From positions 1-32,579 of the forward strand of contig CAYYTU010000033.1 in assembly GCA_964474655.1 (NCBI GenBank): a stretch of 32,579 nt of DNA. The letters run 5' to 3'. Below the pieces are notes generated by a model, which worked only from the letters and a program-made list of their open reading frames with translations, was not told where the DNA came from and ran no database searches. This document shows positions 1-6,505 of this stretch, piece after piece (the stretch's first letter is position 1; every line of letters starts with the position of its first letter). Made by a program: the position numbers and the translations under genes. This DNA is from CAYYTU01 sp964474655 (lineage in GTDB: Bacteria > Chloroflexota > Anaerolineae > B4-G1).

Positions 1-2
1 TG

Positions 3-179
3 GCGCTCTGCAAGCGCATCGTGGAGCGGCACGGTGGGCGCATCTGGGTCGAATCGGAGCCGGGCGAGGGGAGCACGTTCACCTTCACGCTGCCGGCAAA
101 AGAAATGAGTTGGGGCACGATCGGGAGACCGGCCCCAGCGGCAAAAAAGAGTGCTCTGGCCGGTCCGCCGAAGGCGTGA
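3..179 (+). CDS. sensor histidine kinase, C-terminal end (5' partial)
   Basis: Only the last 58 codons lie in the window. They show the end of a HATPase_c domain: a CKRIVERHGGRIWVES stretch followed by the G2 box GEGSTFTFTLP, as in two-component sensor kinases. Such proteins are usually membrane-bound and phosphorylate a response regulator; the sensory part is outside the window. Kinases of this type normally end a few residues after FTLP. Here the frame runs on for 27 more residues rich in Ala, Pro and Lys, and most of that tail (from base 103) is a copy of a dispersed intergenic repeat also found at 28561. The ending therefore looks like a repeat insertion that supplied a new stop codon. 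The response regulator at 2159 may be its partner, but about 2 kb and a phosphatase gene separate them, so that pairing is inference. Confidence 0.82.
   Translation, partial: ALCKRIVERHGGRIWVESEPGEGSTFTFTLPAKEMSWGTIGRPAPAAKKSALAGPPKA
103..152. repeat. dispersed repeat, copy A (module 1)
   Basis: About 50 bases match 28561-28611 with only a few substitutions and one length difference. The shared core contains GGGCACG followed by GGGAGACCGGCCCCAGCG and an A-rich run ending in AAAAAAGAGT. This copy lies inside the 3' end of the histidine kinase reading frame. Related cores occur at 1230-1290 and, inverted, near 31742-31766. Confidence 0.75.
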
Positions 180-182
180 CCG

Positions 183-218
183 CGCCAGTGATGTTCTCAA
201 TTGAAATGAGAACTGGCG
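183..218. terminator. bulged stem-loop after the histidine kinase
   Basis: CGCCAG (183-188) pairs with CTGGCG (213-218), and TTCTCA pairs with TGAGAA inside it, leaving a five-base bulge on the left arm and an AT-rich loop. It begins four bases after the kinase stop codon. There is no run of T after the hairpin, so it may terminate transcription poorly or instead be a dispersed palindrome. Confidence 0.35.
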
Positions 219-362
219 GAAGATAGCGGCTTTGATGGTTACCTTGGTCGGAGAGTCCAGCTCTTGGTCATCTCACCTATCCCGGGCGGAATGAAGACTT
301 GGATTGTAAGGCCCGCTTGCTCGTTATCCCACCGAAAGCAGTAGACTGGAAAGGTGCACAAT

Positions 363-1133
363 ATGAACGAGACATCACCCAAGAATTACCTGATCGATAT
401 GGACGGCGTGCTGGTCAGCGGGAAGACCCTAATCCCGGGCGCCGACGAGTTCATCGCGCGGCTGAAGGAGCGCGGGGCCGAGTTCCTGGTGCTGACCAAC
501 AACCCGCTCTACACGCCGGGCGACCTGGCGCACCGCTTCCAGGCCATCGGGCTGGACGTGCCGGCCGAGCGCATCTTCACCTCGGCGATGGCCACGGCCC
601 GCTTCCTGGCGGCACAGAAGCCTGGCGGGACGGCCTTCGTCATCGGCGAGAGCGGCCTCACCGAGGCCATCCACGAGGCGGGCTACATCATCACCGACTT
701 GAATCCCGATTACGTGGTGCTGGGCGAGACCCACGCCTATAACCTGGGGCGCATCACCAAGGCCATCCGGTTGATCGCCGCCGGGGCGCGTTTTATCGCC
801 ACCAACCCCGATCCCTCAGGGCCGACTGAGGAAGGTATCGCGCCGGCCTGCGGCGCGATGGCAGCCCTGATCGAAACCGCCAGCGGCAAGAGCCCCTTCT
901 TCGTCGGCAAGCCGAACCCGCTGATGATGCGCACGGCCCTCAACTACCTCGACGTCCACTCGGAGGATACGGTGATGGTCGGCGACCGCATGGACACCGA
1001 CATCGTGGCCGGCGTCGAAAGCGGCATGGAGACGATCCTGGTGCTGAGCGGCGTCACCGAGCGGGCGGACGTGGACCGCTATCCCTATCAGCCGGGGCGC
1101 ATCGTAAAATCCGTCGCAGAAATCAAGCCGTAA
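363..1133 (+). CDS. HAD-IIA family sugar-phosphatase (NagD-like)
   Basis: Predicted cytoplasmic phosphatase of 256 residues, the usual length for subfamily IIA HAD hydrolases such as NagD. Visible motifs are motif I DMDGVL (nucleophile Asp12 and Asp14), motif II LTNN (Thr45), the motif III lysine in GKPNP (Lys183), and motif IV GDRMDTDI (Asp208, Asp212). Between motifs II and III lies the C2-type cap, containing TNPDPSGPTEEG, typical of NagD relatives. The family removes phosphate from small phosphorylated metabolites; the substrate cannot be read from sequence. I prefer ATG 363 because GGAAAGG lies about eight bases before it, whereas the in-frame GTG at 354 would sit on that Shine-Dalgarno sequence. 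The gene stands alone between the kinase fragment and a repeat-rich spacer. Confidence 0.9.
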   Translation: MNETSPKNYLIDMDGVLVSGKTLIPGADEFIARLKERGAEFLVLTNNPLYTPGDLAHRFQAIGLDVPAERIFTSAMATARFLAAQKPGGTAFVIGESGLTEAIHEAGYIITDLNPDYVVLGETHAYNLGRITKAIRLIAAGARFIATNPDPSGPTEEGIAPACGAMAALIETASGKSPFFVGKPNPLMMRTALNYLDVHSEDTVMVGDRMDTDIVAGVESGMETILVLSGVTERADVDRYPYQPGRIVKSVAEIKP

Positions 1134-1229
1134 GTCAACTTCTCAAGTCGTCACATTTCAGCTGGTGAGCAAGCTCCGCTCCGGCGTCCCTAGAGGTTCT
1201 GAAACAACGGAACCCCCGCCAATCGCTAT

Positions 1230-1395
1230 GGCCGGTCTCCTGACCGCGCCACGTTGCGCTTCTCCGCGGGCACGGTCGAGAGACCGGCCCGAGCAGCGCT
1301 CACTAAACTACGCCGCGCGAATGAGCGTTCCGCCACAGTGGCAACCTGGTTGGTAGTAGGCGATTTATCGCCATAAGAGCGCGCTGAAGCGCGTG
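1230..1395. repeat. dispersed repeat, copy B (inverted module 1 + module 3 + module 2)
   Basis: GGCCGGTCTC (1230-1239) and GAGAGACCGGCC (1278-1289) form arms of a roughly 60-bp inverted repeat. It is followed by AGCAGCGCTCAC (1293-1304, also at 28660) and by GTAGTAGGCG (about 1355), with a small stem GGCG-ATTTAT-CGCC and a second stem GCGC-TGAA-GCGC. The same building blocks recur at 28561-28677 and 31659-31794 in other orders, which marks a mosaic repeat family. Confidence 0.65.
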
Positions 1396-1430
1396 CTACA
1401 AACGACGCTCACCTTATTTGCCCCCTCCCC

Positions 1431-1650
1431 AAATGATTTCTGAATCTCGCGGACGATTTCCAACACTCGCGGACGATTTCCAACGCTCGCGAACGATTTC
1501 TGACGCTCGTGAACGATTTCTGATCCTCGTGAACGATTTCTGACGCTCGTGAACGATTTCTGATGCTCGCGAACGATTTCTGAATCTCGCGAACGATTTC
1601 CAACGCTCGCGAACGATTTCCAACGCTCGCGAACGATTTCTGGATCTCGC
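1431..1650. repeat. 11-unit, 20-bp tandem repeat array
   Basis: Eleven consecutive units of exactly 20 bp, with a degenerate start of a twelfth. The first ten bases (GAACGATTTC) are almost invariant, and CTCGC or CTCGT ends each unit. The five bases between vary: TGACG, TGATC, TGATG, TGAAT, CAACG, CAACA, TGGAT. Because 20 is not a multiple of 3, a frame through it repeats every 60 bp, which explains long repetitive open frames on the minus strand. There are no unique spacers of CRISPR length. Confidence 0.95.
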
Positions 1651-1826
1651 GAATGCTTTGGGCAGCCGCATCAATCGTTCGCGCGGCATAGAAATGGCCC
1701 AGCCGCGCTTGTGTCGGTTTTACCTCCTCAGGGGCAACACACTCCAAGACAGCCCCCACCGCCTGTATCACCTGATCAGCCCGGGGATGATGAGTTGGCC
1801 TCACGCCGCAGAGCGCTTCTGACGAC

Positions 1827-2006
1827 CTCTGGAGGGGTGTATGCAAAACTTGGGGGGGCAGGAGTGCCAAGACTTCGGAAGTCTACGAGAACGATATGCG
1901 CAGGGCTTCAAAATTGTTCTTCTCGGCATAATTTGATAAGCAGAGCAGTATTTGAGACTTCCGAAGTCTGTCCTCCCCCAACTTGTAAATACGCCCCCTC
2001 TGGAGA
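1827..2006. mobile_element. MITE-like inverted-repeat element
   Basis: Two imperfect arms of about 50 bp face each other across an AT-richer centre of about 70 bp. From the outside in, each arm has a CTCTGGAG/CTCCAGAG block, a G-run stretch (GGAGGGG then ACTTGGGGGGG; mirrored as CCTCCCCCAACTTG and CGCCCCCTC) and an inner AGACTTC-N-GAAGTCT that is itself palindromic. It encodes no protein. Size, terminal inverted repeats and lack of coding content fit a miniature inverted-repeat element. I did not find clear target-site duplications. Confidence 0.6.
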
Positions 2007-2043
2007 GCCTTGAAGCTGCTACGACCCCTCTAAAAACGGTACT

Positions 2044-2071
2044 TTGCCACCGCAATCAAGTGTGGTAAACT
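2044..2071 (+). promoter_or_regulatory. sigma70-type promoter for the response regulator
   Basis: TTGCCA (2044-2049) and TAAACT (2066-2071) are separated by 16 bp. The predicted start of transcription lies about 80 bases before the ATG at 2159, giving a moderately long leader. It is just outside the MITE-like element. Confidence 0.5.
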
Positions 2072-2158
2072 GATAGGCGTGTTGACGGATGGAGAATATA
2101 AGCTAAGCAATCCACGTTGCCTCCTCCGATATCTTTCCGGATAGACAAAGGCGGGACT

Positions 2159-2848
2159 ATGTCCGAAACGATCCTGGTCGTAGATGATGATGAAAAGCTG
2201 TTGCAGCTGGTGAGTATGGCCCTGCGTCCCCAAGGCTTTGCAGTCTTCATGACGGAAACCGGCGCCGAGGGGTTGAAGGCCTTCCATCAAGTCGCTCCCG
2301 ATCTGGTCATCTTGGACATTATGATGCCCGATATGGACGGCTGGGAGGTCTGTCGCCAGCTACGAGAGACCTCTGAGGTGCCGATCATCTTTCTCACGGC
2401 CTTAGATTCGGTGGACGACACAGTAGAAGGGCTACAAAAGGGAGCCGACGACTACCTGACCAAGCCTTTCCGCGTGAGCGAGCTCGAGGCGCGGGTGCAC
2501 GCGGTACTCCGCCGCGCCCGTATGTCGCACCAGAAGCCGGACATCCTCCGTTTCAGCAACGGCGAGCTAATCATCAACCGCGCCGAGAAACGCGTCTACG
2601 CTCACGATCAGGAAGTCTCATTGAGTCCCACGGAATACAACCTGCTGCTCTTTCTGGCCGAACGCGCCGGGCGCATCGTACCCACAGAGATGATCTTCAA
2701 TGCTATATGGGGCTCTACGCCCGACGCGGATATGGATGGTGTCAAATGGTACATCTGGCGCCTGCGGCAGAAGATCGAGGGAGATCCCAGCGACCCACGT
2801 TTCATCCTCACCGAACGCGGGAAGGGATATCGGTTCTCCCCGCATTAA
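2159..2848 (+). CDS. OmpR/PhoB-family response regulator
   Basis: Two-component transcription regulator of 229 residues. The N-terminal receiver domain has the acidic cluster VVDDDEK (Asp9-11), phosphoacceptor Asp53 in LVILDIMMPD, Thr80 in FLTA and Lys102 in LTKPF. The C-terminal winged-helix domain (about 130-229) shows SPTEYNLL, a recognition helix region ending in WRLRQKIE, and the terminal hairpin FILTERGKGYRF. Phosphorylation by a sensor kinase would alter promoter binding; target genes cannot be deduced. ATG 2159 is preferred because the receiver fold starts directly after it and AAAGGCGGG precedes it; an upstream in-frame extension has no domain content. No kinase is adjacent; the kinase fragment at the window start is one candidate partner. 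Confidence 0.95.
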   Translation: MSETILVVDDDEKLLQLVSMALRPQGFAVFMTETGAEGLKAFHQVAPDLVILDIMMPDMDGWEVCRQLRETSEVPIIFLTALDSVDDTVEGLQKGADDYLTKPFRVSELEARVHAVLRRARMSHQKPDILRFSNGELIINRAEKRVYAHDQEVSLSPTEYNLLLFLAERAGRIVPTEMIFNAIWGSTPDADMDGVKWYIWRLRQKIEGDPSDPRFILTERGKGYRFSPH

Positions 2849-2894
2849 GCTCTCGCCGCTTCGAGCACCGCGCAAAGCCCCAGGTTCTAACGTC

Positions 2895-2927
2895 AAAAAG
2901 CCCCACAGCGATCGCTGCGGGGCTTTT
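2895..2927. terminator. bidirectional intrinsic terminator
   Basis: AAAAGCCCC (2896-2904) mirrors GGGGCTTTT (2919-2927) around the palindrome CAGCGATCGCTG, with one A:C mismatch. The T runs flank both sides, so it can end the response regulator transcript on the plus strand and the surface protein transcript arriving on the minus strand (stop at 2947). Confidence 0.88.
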
Positions 2928-2946
2928 GCACGTTCATACGCGTCCG

Positions 2947-5601
2947 TCAGGAGCCAGCGCGGACGACGAGGGGGAGGTAGATGGAGTAAGGGGGATCCAG
3001 ATAGTCCGGAACGCCGTTGCCGTTAGCGTCCGCGACGCCCTCATCCTCGTCCGGCACGCCGTCGTTATCGGAGTCCTTGTCGAGGAAATTGGGGATACCA
3101 TCGCCATCGGCATCCCAATCAGCACAGTTGGGAACTCCGTCGCCATCAGTGTCACGTAACTCGGCTCCCTCCTTACATTGAGGATAGAACTCGGTGGCAT
3201 CTAGAATACCATCCTCATCTGAATCCTGATCGACACGAGGTGCTGTCTCGTCATCATCCGGGTCCGTAGAGTAATGCGGTGGAGGAGACTCGTCGGGCGC
3301 GTGGTTGTTCTCCAGATAGTCCGGCACCCCATCCTCATCCTCATCGGCGTAAGGCCCCTCACGGCTATCGGGGAGAGCATCGCCATCGGCGTCTTCGTCC
3401 AGATAGTCGGGCGTGCCATCGCCGTCGGTATCGCGGATATTGCTCTCCAGATAATCGGGGATACCGTCACCATCGGCGTCCTTCCCCGCCTCCTCTTCGT
3501 CCGGGATGCCATCGCCATCGCTATCCGGATCCTGATAATCAGGAATACCATCACCATCGGCGTCATTGGTATTGCTCTCGCGATAATCGGGGATACCGTC
3601 GTCGTCGCTGTCATCAGGCTCGCCGTCACCATTCGCGTCATATTCTTCGCTATCGGGAATATCGTCATTGTCGCTGTCGTGATCCTGGTAATCAGGCGTG
3701 CCGTCGCCGTCGGTATCGACGGGGTTGTACGGATCGTCGCCCACCTCAATGGCGTCCGGAATACCGTCGCCGTCGCTGTCCACCTCTTGCCAATCCGGGA
3801 TCCCATCATTGTCAGAATCGACGGGGCCCTCGACCACGTCCGGAATATCATCCCCATCCCAATCATAAGCGAAGTTGACCTCAGCGACCTGATAGCGGGC
3901 GTAGGGAGCGGTGACCCGGTAGTTGGGCAGACCCACAAAATCAGAGAGCGGTTTGGTCGTCGTCAGTCCGTCGAAGGGGAAGGCGACCGTACCGGTGATG
4001 CCACTCATATGCACCTGAACCGTGTGCGTCAGCCAGCGATCCAATCCTCCATCTTCATCCACGCTGAACTCACGCACCTGGACCCACTTCTTAGCATCAC
4101 GATACGTGATCTCGGGCGCGTTCCCCCAGATAACCGACCCGCTGATCGCTTCGTGGTGGTCAAGCTCATATCCCTCGGCACCATCGCCTTTGTAGATGCG
4201 GACGCTGGCGTTGCGCGTGATCGGTATCGCGTTATCGACCGTGCCGGTGAGCACCTCGACGCCGACGTACCAGAATTGCTCCACGTCTTTGGTGTTGTTG
4301 GACCCAATATCGTTATTCAACCCCGTTGCGAGCTCGTAGCGGCGGGCTGGCGCCGTATCCAGGGAGGAGATGCCGAAACCGCTATTGCCGTCGATGGCAT
4401 TATCGACGATATAGGGAATGGACAGAATATCGTCCTGATATCCCTCGGTTTCCGTTACGGAGCCGAAGGACACGAGATTGTAGATCCCATACCCCTTATT
4501 GAAGTTGCTGTTGTTGAAGATCCTGTTGCCGCTGATCAAGGGAGAAGCGCCGATGTTGTAGATACCTGCGGCGTTATTCCCCGTGATGAGATTCGAGGCG
4601 ATGAGATTGTCAAACCCACTGCTGGCGCTCGGAATTGTGTTGCTCACGGCCCGATGCGTCCGATCGCAGACGATGGCCCCGTATCTTTTCTGGAAATGCT
4701 GGTTATTCTTCTTAATCGTGTTGCTCACGATGTGATTGCCGACTGGAGGGTAGACGCCTTCTAACCCCGTGATATTGTCGGCACCACCGTAGAGATAGAC
4801 ACCAGCGTCTTCATTATGGGCGATGACGTTATCGAAGACATAGTTGTCGTGGGAGCCGAGCTGGATCATCACTCCCTTGAAATCGTTAGGCAGGCTCTCC
4901 CCGGCGGGATTGACGCCGATGTAGTTGCGAGTGACCGTGTTGTGATGAGAGGGCGTGATGACCTGGGTCGGCGTATAGTAGCTGCTGTATAGCGAAATTC
5001 CGTGCAGGCGATTCCCGCCGATCCAGTTGCCATCGATGAGGTTATGGCTGGCCCCTCCCCGCAGCAGAATGCCGGTTTTGTTAGGACGCGGGGCAGTACC
5101 GGTGGCGTCGAGCCCGATGTAGCTGCCGCTGAGCCGATTATCGTGACCATAGATGGTCACGCCAAATCCCTGGGTGGCGCTCATAACGACCAGCCCCTGA
5201 ATATGCCACTGCTCGCCGGAGACATACAGGGCGCTGTGCCCCGTTCCGAGATCCTCGGCGTCGAGCACGGTCTGCGGCGACTCCATGCCGCGATTGCCCT
5301 TGATGTAAGTCGGGCCGTTGGTTCGTGTTAAGAGAAGAGCTGATTCAAGCGCGATGGTGTAACTGTCATCGAACGTGATCGTAATTGGATCAGAGGTGCT
5401 GTGGGCATTAGCAGTTCCAATTGCGTCACGCAGAGAACCACTTCCGTCGTTGGCATCGTTCGTCACGGTGATAACGGTGCCGGCTGCATGGGCCTGAGGC
5501 GTGTTCCACACCGAATCCGCTGGCAGGATGGACATCAGACAGAGCAAAATGCCCAGAGGTACGATGAGCGCAAGTAGAAGCAACAATGATCGTCTCTTCA
5601 T
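2947..5601 (-). CDS. exported beta-helix protein with thrombospondin type 3 repeats
   Basis: Predicted cell-surface protein of 884 residues. It begins with a signal peptide (basic MKRR, a long Leu-rich core, likely cleavage near AHA-A at about residue 40). Residues about 42-440 contain GSLRDAI and many N-x-I/V-x-x-N rungs (HNLIDGNWIGG, NYIGVNP, NTIPSAS), as in right-handed parallel beta-helix (PbH1/NosD-like) proteins. A beta-rich linker follows (about 445-585). Residues about 588-865 are acidic D-x-D-x-D-G-x-P-D repeats, the calcium-binding thrombospondin type 3 signature. The last residues, PPYSIYLPLVVRAGS, resemble the tail of the neighbouring surface protein. A perfect AGGAGGT lies five bases before the ATG. 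Role in adhesion or surface structure is inferred; no catalytic site was seen. Confidence 0.9.
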   Translation of the reverse strand: MKRRSLLLLLALIVPLGILLCLMSILPADSVWNTPQAHAAGTVITVTNDANDGSGSLRDAIGTANAHSTSDPITITFDDSYTIALESALLLTRTNGPTYIKGNRGMESPQTVLDAEDLGTGHSALYVSGEQWHIQGLVVMSATQGFGVTIYGHDNRLSGSYIGLDATGTAPRPNKTGILLRGGASHNLIDGNWIGGNRLHGISLYSSYYTPTQVITPSHHNTVTRNYIGVNPAGESLPNDFKGVMIQLGSHDNYVFDNVIAHNEDAGVYLYGGADNITGLEGVYPPVGNHIVSNTIKKNNQHFQKRYGAIVCDRTHRAVSNTIPSASSGFDNLIASNLITGNNAAGIYNIGASPLISGNRIFNNSNFNKGYGIYNLVSFGSVTETEGYQDDILSIPYIVDNAIDGNSGFGISSLDTAPARRYELATGLNNDIGSNNTKDVEQFWYVGVEVLTGTVDNAIPITRNASVRIYKGDGAEGYELDHHEAISGSVIWGNAPEITYRDAKKWVQVREFSVDEDGGLDRWLTHTVQVHMSGITGTVAFPFDGLTTTKPLSDFVGLPNYRVTAPYARYQVAEVNFAYDWDGDDIPDVVEGPVDSDNDGIPDWQEVDSDGDGIPDAIEVGDDPYNPVDTDGDGTPDYQDHDSDNDDIPDSEEYDANGDGEPDDSDDDGIPDYRESNTNDADGDGIPDYQDPDSDGDGIPDEEEAGKDADGDGIPDYLESNIRDTDGDGTPDYLDEDADGDALPDSREGPYADEDEDGVPDYLENNHAPDESPPPHYSTDPDDDETAPRVDQDSDEDGILDATEFYPQCKEGAELRDTDGDGVPNCADWDADGDGIPNFLDKDSDNDGVPDEDEGVADANGNGVPDYLDPPYSIYLPLVVRAGS

Positions 5602-5653
5602 CTAGACCTCCTGATCGAGCTATGAGGAGAAGAAGCGAGGTACGATTGCCAGC

Positions 5654-5678
5654 CTGCCGGGCCGATCTGGCCCGGCAG
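5654..5678. terminator. GC-rich perfect hairpin between the two surface genes
   Basis: CTGCCGGGCC pairs perfectly with GGCCCGGCAG across the loop GATCT. It lies after the stop of the upstream surface gene (5722) and before the Shine-Dalgarno of the next one. No T run follows on the minus strand, so it could be a weak terminator, an mRNA stabiliser or a processing site. Confidence 0.45.
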
Positions 5679-5721
5679 ACTGCGAACCAGCGCTGAACGG
5701 ACGCTACGTCTTACGACTCAC

Positions 5722-6405
5722 CTACTCCGTTCTGATAGCCTGGTGGCTTGAGGAAACAAACGGCAGGAAGATGGTGTAGGGAGCACTAGACTCCTGGACA
5801 GGATCGGTGTCGAGCCAGTCGGGGATGCCGTCGCCGTCGCTGTCCTTCAACCCCTCTTCGTCGTCGGGGATGCCGTCGCCATCCGAATCTAGGTCCAGGT
5901 AGTTGGGAATGCCGTCGCCGTCGGCGTCGTTGTCATAACAGATCGGATCGTCGGCAGTGCAGCCAGCTAACGGATCGTCCGGCCCCTCGCTCCACTCTCC
6001 CGCATCCGAGATGCCATCGCCGTCGCTATCCAGGTCCAGGTAATCGGGGACGCCATCCCCATCAGTATCGACCGGGTTGTAGGGATCCTCGCCGGCCTCA
6101 ACGCTATCCGGGATGCCGTCGCCGTCGCTATCCAGATCCTGGTAGTCGGGCACGCTGTCGCCGTCGGTGTCGACCGGGTTGTAGGGATCCTCACCGACCT
6201 CAACGCTATCCGGGATGCCGTCGCCGTCGCTATCCAGATCCTGGTAGTCGGGCACGCCGTCGCCGTCGGTGTCGACCGGGTTTTCTGGATCCTCACCGGC
6301 CTCAACGCTATCCGGGATGCCGTCACCGTCGCTATCCAGATCCTGGTAGTCGGGCACGCCGTCGCCGTCGGTGTCGACCGGGTTTTCTGGATCCTCACCG
6401 GCCTC
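5722..6405 (-). CDS. surface protein, C-terminal part with TSP3 repeats (gene split by assembly gap)
   Basis: Last 227 residues of a large exported protein whose beginning is very probably at 6506-9388, across a 100-N scaffold gap. It consists of four nearly identical 34-residue units (EAGEDP.NPVDTDGDGVPDYQD followed by LDSDGDGIPDS) and then three more divergent TSP3 units including CTADDPICYDNDADGDG. These acidic motifs bind calcium in the thrombospondin type 3 family. The protein ends APYTIFLPFVSSSHQAIRTE, sharing the Y-x-I-x-L-P-x-V pattern with the product of the next gene. The stop is TAG at 5722. Joining to the N-terminal part is inferred from orientation, adjacency and lack of any start here; the number of repeats lost in the gap is unknown. 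Confidence 0.85.
   Translation of the reverse strand, partial: EAGEDPENPVDTDGDGVPDYQDLDSDGDGIPDSVEAGEDPENPVDTDGDGVPDYQDLDSDGDGIPDSVEVGEDPYNPVDTDGDSVPDYQDLDSDGDGIPDSVEAGEDPYNPVDTDGDGVPDYLDLDSDGDGISDAGEWSEGPDDPLAGCTADDPICYDNDADGDGIPNYLDLDSDGDGIPDDEEGLKDSDGDGIPDWLDTDPVQESSAPYTIFLPFVSSSHQAIRTE
5998..6405. repeat. 102-bp coding tandem repeat (four units, cut by gap)
   Basis: Units at 5998-6099, 6100-6201, 6202-6303 and 6304-6405 are nearly identical, each coding 34 residues. The N run starts exactly at a unit boundary, so more units are probably missing. High nucleotide identity between units suggests recent expansion or gene conversion. Confidence 0.92.
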
Positions 6406-6505
6406 NNNNNNNNNNNNNNNNNNNNNNNNNNNNNNNNNNNNNNNNNNNNNNNNNNNNNNNNNNNNNNNNNNNNNNNNNNNNNNNNNNNNNNNNNNNNNNN
6501 NNNNN
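6406..6505. other. assembly gap (100 N)
   Basis: Exactly 100 N, the conventional placeholder for a gap of unknown length. It is flanked by a 102-bp tandem repeat on one side and on the other by 64 bases (6506-6569) that recur identically at 7400-7463. Confidence 0.98.

Larger units (their letters stand above)
1134..2043. other. repeat-rich non-coding spacer
   Basis: No convincing gene is present. The spacer holds a modular dispersed repeat (1230-1395), a 20-bp tandem array (1431-1650) and a MITE-like inverted-repeat element (about 1827-2006). Open frames here are short and arise from the tandem repeat. The minus-strand stretch about 1660-1800 reads as a plausible helical peptide in one frame but has no recognisable family or start signal. 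Confidence 0.7.

Noticed and set aside
1431..1650. CRISPR array
   Set aside because: Units are contiguous at 20 bp with no unique spacers of about 30 bp, and no cas genes are present.
1409..1870. Minus-strand frame encoding a 20-residue repeated peptide
   Set aside because: The repetition follows from the 20-bp DNA array read every 60 bp; more than one frame is open, there is no good ribosome-binding site and no recognisable domain.
3274..4764. 496-codon open frame on the plus strand
   Set aside because: It is antisense to the TSP3/beta-helix protein gene; its length comes from the acidic repeat codon pattern, and the minus strand has the signal peptide, domains and a perfect Shine-Dalgarno.
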